64,000 nucleotides of DNA from Gemmatimonadota bacterium (GTDB lineage: Bacteria > Gemmatimonadota > Gemmatimonadetes > Longimicrobiales > Gaopeijiaceae): assembly GCA_041390105.1 (NCBI GenBank), contig JAWKQO010000001.1:62001-126000 (forward strand), in the 5' to 3' direction. The notes beneath the pieces are model-generated. The model saw nothing but the letters and a program-made list of their open reading frames with translations, did not search any database and had not been told where the DNA came from. Shown in pieces: positions 1-8,399 of this stretch; the first letter of the stretch is position 1; every line of letters begins with the position of its first letter. The position numbers and the translations under genes were made by a program.

Positions 1-348
1 GCTCAACCGACCGGGCCCGTCCTCTTCATAGCGGACGTCCTGCGGTTCGGACCCCGACACCTGGACGGTGTAGAGAACCACGTGCTCGTCCGCTCCTCGG
101 AGCTCGAGGGTTGTCTGGACGTCCCGGGCCCCCGGTCCGCTGGCGACGTGTAGGCGGGCTCCGGCCACCACGCGGCGCTCCGCTCCGCTTCCGGAGACGC
201 GGATGGAGAACGTCTCGGTGCCGACCTCGGCGCCCGCCTCGTAGATGGTGAAGGTCCCCTCATCGAGGGTAACTTCCTGTCCGCCCAGATCGGGACCCAT
301 CGCCCCTAGGGCGAACGCTCCCGTCAGACAGAGAGACCAAGCGCGCAT
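1..348 (-). CDS. Secreted protein of unknown function (3' end outside window)
   Basis: An open frame runs from an ATG at 348 on the minus strand through the window edge, so only the first 116 residues are seen. The N-terminus looks like a signal peptide: Arg near the start, then a hydrophobic stretch through TGAFALGAMG. The mature part begins around GGQEVTLDEGTF and continues as alternating hydrophobic/polar residues typical of an all-beta fold, with EAGAEVGTETFSI. I do not recognise a family. It is divergent from the histidine kinase at 449. A possible promoter on its strand is TTGAAC (438-443), 18 bp, TAGGAA (414-419). Reading-frame quality and codon use match the neighbours, so it is a real gene, but its function is unknown. 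Confidence 0.6.
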   Translation of the reverse strand, partial: MRAWSLCLTGAFALGAMGPDLGGQEVTLDEGTFTIYEAGAEVGTETFSIRVSGSGAERRVVAGARLHVASGPGARDVQTTLELRGADEHVVLYTVQVSGSEPQDVRYEEDGPGRLS

Positions 349-419
349 TGCGACGTCCCAGCGTTGAGACCTGGCTCGTGCCGGCCCCCGGACGTTCCGG
401 AGACCCTGGTCGGTTCCTA

Positions 420-438
420 CCCCCCCACCTCGGGGGGG
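420..438. repeat. C7/G7 inverted repeat in divergent intergenic region
   Basis: Seven C (420-426), a five-base loop ACCTC, then seven G (432-438) form a perfect hairpin, extendable by one A-T pair. It lies between the two divergent genes, inside the spacer of the possible minus-strand promoter and 10 bp upstream of the plus-strand start. It could be an operator, a leader hairpin or simple low-complexity sequence. Confidence 0.4.
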
Positions 439-448
439 TTCAAGCGCC

Positions 449-3400
449 GTGAAGTCCCTGGAACGGAGCCCCGGCCACGCGTGGGCCGCGCTGCTGGCGC
501 TGTTCGGCTGGCTGCGTTGGCCGTCCTGGCTATGGATTCCGGTGGCCCTGGTGGCGTTGGCGGCGGGCTGGCTGCACGGTCGCTGGCGCGGCCTCCCGGC
601 TACGCTGCTCACCCTCCTGCTCGGACTCGCCAGCGTGGTGGCCGCGGTTGGGCTGCGCTCGCTGACCCGCATCGGGAACGACTGGCCCACCTTCTGGGCC
701 GCCGAAGAGGAGAGAGCGGGCGAGGCGCTGCAGCAGCGGATGGAGGCGCTCATCGCGGAGGGGAACGACGCGTTGGCGGTGCTGTCGCGGGGATCTGCTG
801 GAGACGTGCCCGAGGCTGACGTGCTGGATCAGCTGCGCCGGCGCTCGGGCCTGTCCGCGCTCGCCGTGTACGACCCGGCCGGAGTCCCCCTCGTGTGGTC
901 GGGCTTGCACCACGGACCGGTCCCCGAGCGCGTCCGCACTGGAGCTCGCAGCTACGACTACGGCGAGAGTCCGCTGTTCGGATACCTCTACTTCACGCTT
1001 CCACGCGAGGCGGGGGACGGAACCGCGGTGGGCGCCGTCCTGCTGAGGGCAGATCTTCCCCGCTCATTGGCATCTGAGGCGCGAGAGGATTTCTCCTCGC
1101 GCTTCGAAGTGGATACGGGTGAGGAGATCCGCATCACCACCGTGGAGCGGGTGCAAGGGCCGGGAGTCTGGGACTTCCGGTGGCAGGAGGAGACGCTCTT
1201 CAGCATGCAGGTGGTTCGACCTGCGCAGGCGGAACGGCAGCGTGACACTTTCGCCCGCTGGTCGCGGTGGGTGCTCGGTCTGGCGATCCTGGCGTGGCTG
1301 TTCCTGGTGCGGGTGAGCCCGCCCGCACGGCGGGTGCGCATCGTGGCCGTCGCCGTGGCGCTGGTGGCGGGCTTTCTGCCGTTCGATCGGCTGTTCGGCG
1401 CCTTCCCGTTCTTCTCTCCGGCCGACTATCTGTTGCCGGGCCCGCTGCCCTTCTCGCTGGGACGGGTCCTGCTGATCGTTGGCGCTGCTGCTCTGCTGCT
1501 GGGTGTCGCTGGTCTACCGTCCGCACGCTGGGGGGTCTGGATCGCGGGGGTGGGTGGCGGAATCGGGCTGCCTCTCCTCACGGGATGGCTGGGTGGCGGA
1601 GTCTCTACGTCGATCCTCGCGGGTCCGGAACCGCGTTGGATCGTCTACGCGATGGTTCTCAGCACGGCGGCCACGGTCTGGTTGGTGCTGGCGTTCTCGT
1701 TGGGCCGGCCCCGGCGCGGCGACCGTGGTGTGCGCCTCGGGTGGCTTGCCCTGGCGCTGGTGGCGAACGCGCTGGCGGGGCTTGGTCTGGCAGCCCGTGT
1801 GCAGTTCGGCCTTGCGGTCCCCGCGCTCTGGCTCGGCGCCTGGGCTCCGGGTCTGGCCCTGGCCAGTGCGGGGCTGGGGAGCCGGGAGGGGCGGCATCGC
1901 TTGCTCCTCACCGTGGCGGTCGCCGGCGTGCTGGCGGCCTCGGCGGTCGCCCCGTTCGTGTGGTCGCAGCGTACGCACGCACGGATGGAAGTTGCCGAGA
2001 CCGAGATGCGGCATCTGGGCTCCGCGTCGGATCCTTATGTCGAGTTCTTGCTCGAGCGCCTGGGCGAGGAGTTGTGGCGGCTGCAGCCGGAGCTGGAGCG
2101 TCCCATCGAGCTGCTCTACGAGGCATGGGAGAGCTCCGGGCTTTCCGAGGTGGAGGCCCCCATCTGGCTCACGCTCTGGACCGAGGACAACCTGCCCCGG
2201 GAGGTGCTTCCCATCGGCGTGGGGACCGCGGCCCCCGTGTTCGAGACGAGCGAGCTCGACCGCGCCCGTACAGCCACGTCGTCTCTCATCCGGCGGGTGG
2301 ATCGCCCCGAGGTCCTCTACCTGGCCACCTACCCGCTACGCGATGGCATGGTGGGCAGTGCGGTGCTACCGCCGCGCCGTGACGTGGCCGGCGCCTCTCC
2401 GCTCGGCCCACTGTTCTCCGGTGTCGAGCGGACCGGTCGGGGCCCGCTTTCCCTTGTGCCGCTGGGTGACGACGAGCCGGGGGCGGGCGAGGCGGTGGAC
2501 TGGTACTTCACCAACGAGGGCCTGACCGGAGAGCGGATCGTTCGCTTTCCGGAAGGGGACTACCGCGCCCGCTACCGCTTGGCGCTGGCCGGACCGTTCC
2601 TCATGGTCGTGCGGGGCACGTTGTTGCTGGCACTGGCCCTCGGTCTGGCAGGCATCCTCTTCGGGCTGGGCGCCTCCGCGCGGACCCGTCCGGGTCGGCT
2701 GGGGATTCCCTGGACCGGTGTGGTCACGTCGTTCCGAGGCCGGGTCACACTCGCGCTCTTCGGATTCTTCCTGCTTTCCACGTTGGTGATCGGCGTGCTC
2801 GCGCTGCAGACCCTTTCACGGGCTGCGGATCGAACGGCCGAGGCGCTGGCGACCCGCGGCGTCGAGGAAGCGGCTGAAGCCTATCCCGGTCCCGGCCGGG
2901 CGCTCGGCCCGCTCGCGACGCAGATCGGCGCCGATCTCCTGCTGTATCGCGATGGAGCCTTGCTGGAGGGGGCCGTGCTCGAGTTGGTGGAGTTGGGCAT
3001 CTATCCCGGATGGCTCCCGATCGGCGTGCATCGGTCCCTGGCCGAGGGGCGGACGCTGACCTCTTCCGTGCCGGGCCGCCTGGGCGGTTGGCAGTACGTG
3101 ATGGCCTACCGCGCGCTCGGTGGGGGGCGCGTCCTGGCGTCGCCCGCGAGCCTCCAGGTGGGAGCCACCGCCCTGCGCCGTCGCGAGACGCTCGACGTGC
3201 TCGGGTTCACCATCCTCCTCGGCGGAGCCCTGTCGCTGGCGCTGGCGTTTCTGGTGGGGCGCACGCTGACGCGGCCCATCGAGACCTTGCGGGTGGCATC
3301 GGAGCGCGTGGGCGCGGGCAACCTGGAAACGCGCCTGACCGAAGAGCGCGATGACGAGTTCGGGACGGTGTTCCAAGCCTTCAATCGCATGGTGGCGCGC

Positions 3401-4489
3401 TTGCGCGCGACCCGTGAGGCTCTGACCCGCACGACGCGTCGCACTCAGGCCATCGTCGAGGAAGCCGCCACCGGCGTCATCGCGCTCGATCCGGAGGGGC
3501 GCGTCGTGCTGGTCAATCCCCGCGCCGAGGGGATCTTGGGAACGGATCTGGTCTTGGGTGAGACCGTTCCCGGAGACCGGGGCGAACGCGCCGCCGAGCT
3601 GGGACGTTGGATCGAGCGCTTCTTCGAGGACGGCCTTCCCGAGGGAACCGTCGAGTTCTCGTTCGGTGAACGCCGCGTGAGGGTGCGGGGTCGGCGGATC
3701 TCGCGAGCGGAGCCGTTGGGGGGCGCGGTATTCAGCCTGGCCGACGTCACCGATGAGATGCGGGCGGAGCGGGTCCTCGCCTGGGGGGAGATGGCTCGGC
3801 AGATCGCGCACGAGGTCAAGAACCCGCTGACACCGATCAAGCTGGGGGTCCAGCACCTGCAGCGGGCCTGGAGGGACGGCGCCGACGACTATGGAAACGT
3901 CCTCGAGCGCAACGCCAATGCGATCCTCACGGAGATCGACCGCCTCGCCCAGATCGCAGGGAGCTTCTCCCGCTTCTCGGCGCCGGGCGGGGAAGGCGGG
4001 GGTGCCCCCATCGAGCGGGTCGAGCTCGCGCCGGTGGTGGCCGATCTTCTGGCGCTGTACGAAACCAGCGACCGCGGTGTCCAATTCCGCAGCACCGTCC
4101 CGGACGGACTGCCTCCCGTGCAGGCCCGCGAAAGCGAGCTGAAGGAGGTCCTGGTGAACCTGTTGGAGAACGCCCGCGAAGCCGTGGGCTCCGAAGGGCG
4201 GGTCGAGGTTCGAGCGGCGGCGCTCCCGGGCCAGGTGGAGCTGGCGGTGGTCGACGATGGCGTGGGAATCTCGGAGGCGGATCTCGCACGCGTATTCGAG
4301 CCGCGCTTCTCGACGCGCTCCCGCGGGACGGGGCTGGGTCTCGCGATCGTGCGCCGCCTCATCGAGTCCTGGGGGGGCAGCGTCGAGGCCGAGAGCGAGC
4401 TCGGCCGCGGGACCACCATTCGGATGACGCTGCTGCCGTGGGCAGGGGAGGCCGAGACTGGCGGGTCCAGGGGCGAAGCGCGAGCTTGA
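449..4489 (+). CDS. Large membrane sensor histidine kinase, NtrY-like
   Basis: A 1346-residue sensor kinase with a GTG start. There are several hydrophobic segments in the N-terminal third, a large soluble (probably extracytoplasmic) middle part, and further membrane helices near residues 725 and 780 and before the HAMP. Then follow HAMP (about 920-975), PAS (about 999-1100), an H-box with phospho-acceptor His1121 in IAHEVKNPL, and an ATPase domain with NLLENARE, DDGVGI and GTGLGLAIV. The HEVKNPLTPI H-box and the HAMP-PAS order are those of NtrY kinases, but NtrY is usually 700-770 residues, so the N-terminal half is much enlarged. No partner regulator is adjacent; the NtrC-like regulator at 13294 is the nearest candidate (inference). 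The RsbR-type protein follows after 4 bp and is probably co-translated. Confidence 0.88.
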   Translation: MKSLERSPGHAWAALLALFGWLRWPSWLWIPVALVALAAGWLHGRWRGLPATLLTLLLGLASVVAAVGLRSLTRIGNDWPTFWAAEEERAGEALQQRMEALIAEGNDALAVLSRGSAGDVPEADVLDQLRRRSGLSALAVYDPAGVPLVWSGLHHGPVPERVRTGARSYDYGESPLFGYLYFTLPREAGDGTAVGAVLLRADLPRSLASEAREDFSSRFEVDTGEEIRITTVERVQGPGVWDFRWQEETLFSMQVVRPAQAERQRDTFARWSRWVLGLAILAWLFLVRVSPPARRVRIVAVAVALVAGFLPFDRLFGAFPFFSPADYLLPGPLPFSLGRVLLIVGAAALLLGVAGLPSARWGVWIAGVGGGIGLPLLTGWLGGGVSTSILAGPEPRWIVYAMVLSTAATVWLVLAFSLGRPRRGDRGVRLGWLALALVANALAGLGLAARVQFGLAVPALWLGAWAPGLALASAGLGSREGRHRLLLTVAVAGVLAASAVAPFVWSQRTHARMEVAETEMRHLGSASDPYVEFLLERLGEELWRLQPELERPIELLYEAWESSGLSEVEAPIWLTLWTEDNLPREVLPIGVGTAAPVFETSELDRARTATSSLIRRVDRPEVLYLATYPLRDGMVGSAVLPPRRDVAGASPLGPLFSGVERTGRGPLSLVPLGDDEPGAGEAVDWYFTNEGLTGERIVRFPEGDYRARYRLALAGPFLMVVRGTLLLALALGLAGILFGLGASARTRPGRLGIPWTGVVTSFRGRVTLALFGFFLLSTLVIGVLALQTLSRAADRTAEALATRGVEEAAEAYPGPGRALGPLATQIGADLLLYRDGALLEGAVLELVELGIYPGWLPIGVHRSLAEGRTLTSSVPGRLGGWQYVMAYRALGGGRVLASPASLQVGATALRRRETLDVLGFTILLGGALSLALAFLVGRTLTRPIETLRVASERVGAGNLETRLTEERDDEFGTVFQAFNRMVARLRATREALTRTTRRTQAIVEEAATGVIALDPEGRVVLVNPRAEGILGTDLVLGETVPGDRGERAAELGRWIERFFEDGLPEGTVEFSFGERRVRVRGRRISRAEPLGGAVFSLADVTDEMRAERVLAWGEMARQIAHEVKNPLTPIKLGVQHLQRAWRDGADDYGNVLERNANAILTEIDRLAQIAGSFSRFSAPGGEGGGAPIERVELAPVVADLLALYETSDRGVQFRSTVPDGLPPVQARESELKEVLVNLLENAREAVGSEGRVEVRAAALPGQVELAVVDDGVGISEADLARVFEPRFSTRSRGTGLGLAIVRRLIESWGGSVEAESELGRGTTIRMTLLPWAGEAETGGSRGEARA

Positions 4490-4493
4490 CGCC

Positions 4494-5138
4494 GTGACCT
4501 CAGACCCCACCCCCGATGGATCCGCGCGTGGCGCAACCCCGCGCACTTCGGCGCGCACGTCGGCCGTGGACAGCGAGTTCAGGGGGCTCGACCGCACGGA
4601 TCTGGGGGGTTGGCTGGCCGAGCATTCCGGCGTATTGGCTTCGCGTTGGCTGCTGGACGTCGATGCCCGCGCGGGTGGGCTGGAGCCCGAGGTCAAGGCG
4701 CTGCTGGGCGAGTTCTTCGATGAGCTGCTCGTGCTCCTGCCCGCATGCCTGGGACCCTATCGCGCGCAGGTCGAGCCCTACTGGCGGCAGTGCGCGGAAC
4801 TGTATGGATCGGTGGGCGCCATGCGGGGACTGGCGGCCGGGGAGATCATCGACGAGTTCCAGCTGCTTCGTGAGGCGACCCTCCGCCTGATGTTCGCGAC
4901 GCCTCCGTCAGTACGCGGCACTCCAATGTTGCTGAGGGAGGTGCTCAGGCTGAACCGCGTGATCGACCGCGGCGTGACCTTCGCCAATGTCGGCCACACC
5001 GACGCACTCTTCTTCGCCCTGTTCCACGGGACGGGCGTGCCCACCAGCCTGGCGAGTGACCAACTCGAGGAGGTCCGAGACCAGCTGGGGACGTTGCGAG
5101 GCGAGGTTCGCCGCATCCTGGCTCATCTGCGTACCTGA
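4494..5138 (+). CDS. Free-standing RsbR N-terminal-type sensor domain protein
   Basis: A 214-residue all-helical protein with a GTG start 4 bp after the NtrY-like kinase. After a disordered Ser/Thr/Ala-rich N-terminus it matches in style the RsbRD N-terminal (globin-like, haem-free) sensor domain: WLAEHSGVLASRWL near the start, then LRGLAAGEIIDEFQLLRE, and a helical C-terminus. In known RsbR-like or kinase proteins this domain is fused to a STAS or kinase module. Here nothing follows it and the protein ends in a charged helix. It has no signal peptide and no membrane segment. Its position suggests an accessory sensor or modulator for the kinase upstream. The family assignment is from pattern recognition, not from a search. 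Confidence 0.6.
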   Translation: MTSDPTPDGSARGATPRTSARTSAVDSEFRGLDRTDLGGWLAEHSGVLASRWLLDVDARAGGLEPEVKALLGEFFDELLVLLPACLGPYRAQVEPYWRQCAELYGSVGAMRGLAAGEIIDEFQLLREATLRLMFATPPSVRGTPMLLREVLRLNRVIDRGVTFANVGHTDALFFALFHGTGVPTSLASDQLEEVRDQLGTLRGEVRRILAHLRT

Positions 5139-5181
5139 GCCGATTCGCGCCGCTCGGCGGTGCCAGCGACTGCAAACGAAA

Positions 5182-5208
5182 CGCCCGCCTCCGGGGTGGA
5201 GGCGGGCG
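5182..5208. terminator. Bidirectional hairpin terminator between convergent genes
   Basis: An 11-bp perfect stem, CGCCCGCCTCC (5182-5192) with GGAGGCGGGCG (5198-5208), around a GGGGT loop. It sits between the convergent ends of the RsbR-like gene and pntB. There is no long T run on either side, as expected for many terminators in very GC-rich genomes. Confidence 0.6.
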
Positions 5209-5246
5209 TCGTACATCCAGGGGTCCGCCGTTTCGTTCCGCGCGGC

Positions 5247-6629
5247 TCAGAGCTCTCTCAGCGCCCGCACCAGATCCGAGATGGCGGCCTTGGCGTCCGC
5301 GAAGAACATCATCGTCTTGTCCATATAGAACAGATCGTTGTCGATGCCGGCGAAGCCGGGGCTCAAGCTGCGCTTGATCACGATCACGTTGCGGGCTTTG
5401 TCCACGTCCAGGATGGGCATGCCCGCGATCACGCTGCCCGGGTCGCGGGCCGCAGGGTTGACCACGTCGTTGGCGCCCACGATCAACACCGCATCCGTGC
5501 GCTCGAACTCGTCGTTGATGTCGTCGAGGTCGAAGAGCTTGTCGTAGGGCACGTCCGCCTCGGCCAGGAGCACGTTCATGTGTCCGGGCATGCGCCCCGC
5601 CACCGGATGGATGGCGTACCGCACCTCGACGCCACGCTCGGCGAGCAGGTCGGCGGCCTTGCGGAGCTCGTGCTGGGCCTGTGCGACCGCGAGACCATAG
5701 CCCGGGACGATGATGACCGACTGGGCATAGCCCAGCACCATCGCGACCTGCTCTGCGTCCACGTCGCGGACCGGCCGATCGCCCCTGGAGATCTTGGCCT
5801 GTCCGGCCACGGCGCCGAAGGCCCCGAACGCGACATTGGTCAGGGACCGGTTCATGGCCTTGCACATGAGCTGCGTCAGGATGAGGCCCGACGCGCCCAC
5901 CAGGGCTCCCGCAATGATGAGGATGGTGTTGCCGATCACGAATCCGGCGGCCGACGCAGCCAAACCGGAATAGGAATTGAGCAGCGAGATCACCACCGGC
6001 ATGTCGGCACCGCCGATGGGAATGACGAGCATGATCCCCAACAGGAGTGCCAGTCCGTTGAAGATCCAGAAGATGCTGTGGGTGGGTGCCTGAGCCACCA
6101 ACACGAAGCCCATGGCGAGGAGCGCCAGGAACACCAGCGCGCTCACGGTCTTCTGCAGCGGGAATGTGATAGGACTGCCGCTGATCATTCCCTGCAGTTT
6201 GCCGAAGGCCACGAAGCTACCGGAGAGCGTCACGGCACCGATCAGGGTGCTCGCCATGATCGTCGAGCCTTCCATGACCGGCAGATTGCCCATGGCGCTC
6301 AAGCGAACGAACTCGGCGGCGGCCACCACTGCGGAGGCTCCACCGCCGAAGCCGTTGAAGGCGCCGACCAGCTCCGGCATGGAGGTCATCTGCACGCGGC
6401 GCGCGAGGACGGCGCCGATCAGCGTACCGAGGATCAGGCCCAGCGCCACCATCCGCCAATCGAGCACGCCGCGCTCGAGCACGGCCGCTACGATCGCCAC
6501 CAGCATGGCCAGGGCAGCCATCTGGTTCCCCCGACGAGCGGTCGCGGGCGAGCCCAGGCGCTTGAGGCCGAAGACGAAGAGCATCGCCGACACCAGGTAG
6601 GCGAGCTGCACGATAGTCAGTGTGTTCAT
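5247..6629 (-). CDS. pntB: NAD(P) transhydrogenase subunit beta
   Basis: This 460-residue protein is the beta subunit of the proton-translocating transhydrogenase, which uses the proton gradient to transfer hydride from NADH to NADP+. The N-terminal half is a series of membrane helices (LAYLVSAMLF through IIAGALVGASGLIL). The C-terminal domain III binds NADP(H), with GYGLAVAQAQ, the family's YAIHPVAGRMPGHMNVLLAE stretch and GANDVVNPAA. Length matches E. coli PntB (462). The start MNTLTIVQLAYL at 6629 was chosen because earlier in-frame starts give unrelated sequence overlapping pntAB. It is third in the pntAA-pntAB-pntB operon, with a 10-bp gap after pntAB. Confidence 0.96.
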   Translation of the reverse strand: MNTLTIVQLAYLVSAMLFVFGLKRLGSPATARRGNQMAALAMLVAIVAAVLERGVLDWRMVALGLILGTLIGAVLARRVQMTSMPELVGAFNGFGGGASAVVAAAEFVRLSAMGNLPVMEGSTIMASTLIGAVTLSGSFVAFGKLQGMISGSPITFPLQKTVSALVFLALLAMGFVLVAQAPTHSIFWIFNGLALLLGIMLVIPIGGADMPVVISLLNSYSGLAASAAGFVIGNTILIIAGALVGASGLILTQLMCKAMNRSLTNVAFGAFGAVAGQAKISRGDRPVRDVDAEQVAMVLGYAQSVIIVPGYGLAVAQAQHELRKAADLLAERGVEVRYAIHPVAGRMPGHMNVLLAEADVPYDKLFDLDDINDEFERTDAVLIVGANDVVNPAARDPGSVIAGMPILDVDKARNVIVIKRSLSPGFAGIDNDLFYMDKTMMFFADAKAAISDLVRALREL

Positions 6630-6639
6630 CGAGGTCCGC

Positions 6640-6918
6640 CTAGCGCCGCTTGAACATCTGGAGCATCCGATCGGTGACCATGAAACCACCGACCACGTTG
6701 ATCGTCGCCATGACAATGGCCACGACTGCGAGCCAGGTGAGCAGTGGTGTGGTCGCCATGGATGCGACAGCCAACGCGCCGATCAGGGTGATGCCGGAGA
6801 TGGCGTTGGCACCCGACATCAGAGGCGTATGCAGCGTAGGTGGGACTTTGGTGATGACCTCGAAGCCCACCAGCATGCTCAGCACGAACACGTAGAGACC
6901 GATCAACAGGGGACCCAT
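6640..6918 (-). CDS. pntAB: NAD(P) transhydrogenase subunit alpha, part 2 (membrane)
   Basis: A 92-residue membrane protein equivalent to the C-terminal helices of E. coli PntA. It has three to four hydrophobic helices, the conserved PLMSGANAISGI motif, and TINVVGGFMVTDRMLQMF near the end. The split of the alpha subunit into a soluble and a membrane polypeptide is the common arrangement outside enterobacteria. It lies 6 bp after pntAA and 10 bp before pntB, so the three are one transcription unit. Confidence 0.95.
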   Translation of the reverse strand: MGPLLIGLYVFVLSMLVGFEVITKVPPTLHTPLMSGANAISGITLIGALAVASMATTPLLTWLAVVAIVMATINVVGGFMVTDRMLQMFKRR

Positions 6919-6924
6919 GTCACC

Positions 6925-8085
6925 TCACTGGGACGTTGCGGAAGCGGGTTGAGCCAGCGGCGGCAATCCGAGCGATGCCCGGGCCGGCCCGAAGCGGACC
7001 TCGCCTGCGTGGGTAACGCAGGCGCCTTTGGTGATTTCGTCTTCGAAGTCGAGGTGTAGCGCCCCTTCGGGGCTCAAGTGCTCGAGGAAGGCCTGGACGT
7101 TGCGGCCATACATCTGGCTCGCGTCATAGGGCAGACTCGCTGGGAGATTGACCGGTCCCACCACCGTCACACCGTGATGGACGACGCGCTCACCGGTGCG
7201 GGTCACCTCGCAGTTCCCTCCGCTCTCCGAAGCCAGGTCGACGATGACCGAGCCCGGCCGCATGGTCTCGACCATGGCGCGGGTGATCAGACGGGGCGCG
7301 GGCTTCCCAGGGATCTGCGCGGTGGTGATCACCGCGTCCATGTCGGGCAAAGCGCTTCCGATCAGCGCCAACTCCTTCTGGTGCTCCTCGTCGCTCAACG
7401 CGCGCGCGTAGCCGCCGGCGGTTTCGGCACTCTGGTCGAGCTCGGCCTCGAGGAACGTGGCTCCGAGGCTCTGCACCTGCTCCTTCACGGCGGGCCGCAC
7501 GTCGAAGGCCGACACCACCGCGCCCAGCCGGCGGGCGGTGGCGATGGCCTGGAGGCCGGCGACCCCGGCGCCGAGGATCAGGACCTTTGCCGGTGGGATC
7601 GTGCCCGCGGCCGTCATGAACATGGGGAGGAAGCGGGGCAGCTCCTGCGCGGCGATCAGCACGGCGCGGTACCCCGCCACCGTCGCCTGCGAGGACAGAG
7701 CATCCATCTTCTGCGCCCGGGTGATGCGCGGGACCGCCTCCATGGCGAACGCCGTGACCTTGCGCGCGGCCAGCCGCTGCAGGAGGTCGGGGCGAGTGAG
7801 TGGGCTGAGGAAGGCGATCAGCACCGAGCCCTCCGGCGTGTCGGCCTCGTTCTCAGGGGGCTGAACGCGCACCACCGCGTCCGCACCTGCGAGCCAGCCT
7901 GGTGATCCCGTCGTCACCTTGGCGCCCGCGGCCTCGTACGTTGCGTCGGGGAAGCCGGCCCGCGTACCGGCCCCGGCTTCCACGATGATGTCGTGCCCCT
8001 TCTTGGCGAGCTTGGCACACGCGTCCGGCGCGAGCGCGACCCGCAGTTCTCCCTCGTGGGTCTCTCGCGGAACCGCAATCCTCAT
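6925..8085 (-). CDS. pntAA: NAD(P) transhydrogenase subunit alpha, part 1 (soluble, NAD-binding)
   Basis: A 386-residue domain I of transhydrogenase, which binds NAD(H) in the cytoplasm. It begins MRIAVPRETHEGELRVAL, the shared start of PntA and alanine dehydrogenase. It has the Rossmann motif VLILGAGVAGLQAI, the DVRPAVKEQV segment, and the PGKPAPRLI loop specific for PntA rather than alanine dehydrogenase. A clean AGGAGG (8090-8095) precedes the ATG by 4 bp, fixing the start. A promoter is seen 65-100 bp upstream. It is the first gene of the pnt operon. Confidence 0.95.
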   Translation of the reverse strand: MRIAVPRETHEGELRVALAPDACAKLAKKGHDIIVEAGAGTRAGFPDATYEAAGAKVTTGSPGWLAGADAVVRVQPPENEADTPEGSVLIAFLSPLTRPDLLQRLAARKVTAFAMEAVPRITRAQKMDALSSQATVAGYRAVLIAAQELPRFLPMFMTAAGTIPPAKVLILGAGVAGLQAIATARRLGAVVSAFDVRPAVKEQVQSLGATFLEAELDQSAETAGGYARALSDEEHQKELALIGSALPDMDAVITTAQIPGKPAPRLITRAMVETMRPGSVIVDLASESGGNCEVTRTGERVVHHGVTVVGPVNLPASLPYDASQMYGRNVQAFLEHLSPEGALHLDFEDEITKGACVTHAGEVRFGPARASLGLPPLAQPASATSQ

Positions 8086-8399
8086 CGGCCCTCCTGGGTC
8101 GGCCGTTCAGGTCCTTCGTCGACGTCACGGGCCACCCCTGGCCCTTGGGCGCTACGGAGATAACGGGCGGATCGGGACTCGGCAACGTCATGCGGTCCGG
8201 ATTGTCCCCCAGGGGGGACGAAGTCCACGGCCCAGCGCGCACTGACGAGGACGGACTCCAAGGCGCGGTCCTCGGGCCTTCGTGCACACATTCCTTGAAA
8301 TGGAGGGGTTTCCAGGGCGTGGAGGTGTGGAAGTCGCGCGGCACGCGCGTTGCCACCGTCCGCCTCGAGCGTAGGGGGATCCACGGACGGGAGGGAACG
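8086..8399. other. Divergent intergenic region, 314 bp
   Basis: This region separates the divergent pntAA and barrel-protein genes. It holds the pntAA ribosome-binding site and promoter. It also holds a perfect GTCCCCC/GGGGGAC palindrome (8204-8219) of unknown role and a GGGAGG ribosome-binding site just before the ATG at 8400. No convincing promoter for the plus-strand gene was found; the best is TTGCCA, 16 bp, TAGGGG near 8350-8377, which is weak. No RNA gene was seen. Confidence 0.5.
8157..8185 (-). promoter_or_regulatory. Promoter for the pntAA operon
   Basis: Read on the minus strand: -35 TTGCCG (8180-8185), 17-bp spacer, -10 TATCTC (8157-8162). Predicted transcription start is about 8150, giving a leader of about 65 nt. 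It belongs to the TTGnnn-17-TAnnT set found at several places in the window. Confidence 0.5.

Noticed and set aside
2816..4696. Open frame of 626 codons on the minus strand opposite the NtrY-like kinase
   Set aside because: Covers the HAMP-PAS-kinase part antisense; no motifs, composition of a shadow frame.
5160..6653. Open frame of 497 codons on the plus strand opposite pntB
   Set aside because: Antisense of a well-conserved subunit; His/Gln/Asp-rich shadow.
8204..8219. GTCCCCC/GGGGGAC palindrome as terminator of pntAA transcription
   Set aside because: It lies upstream of pntAA, not downstream, and has no T run; role left open.
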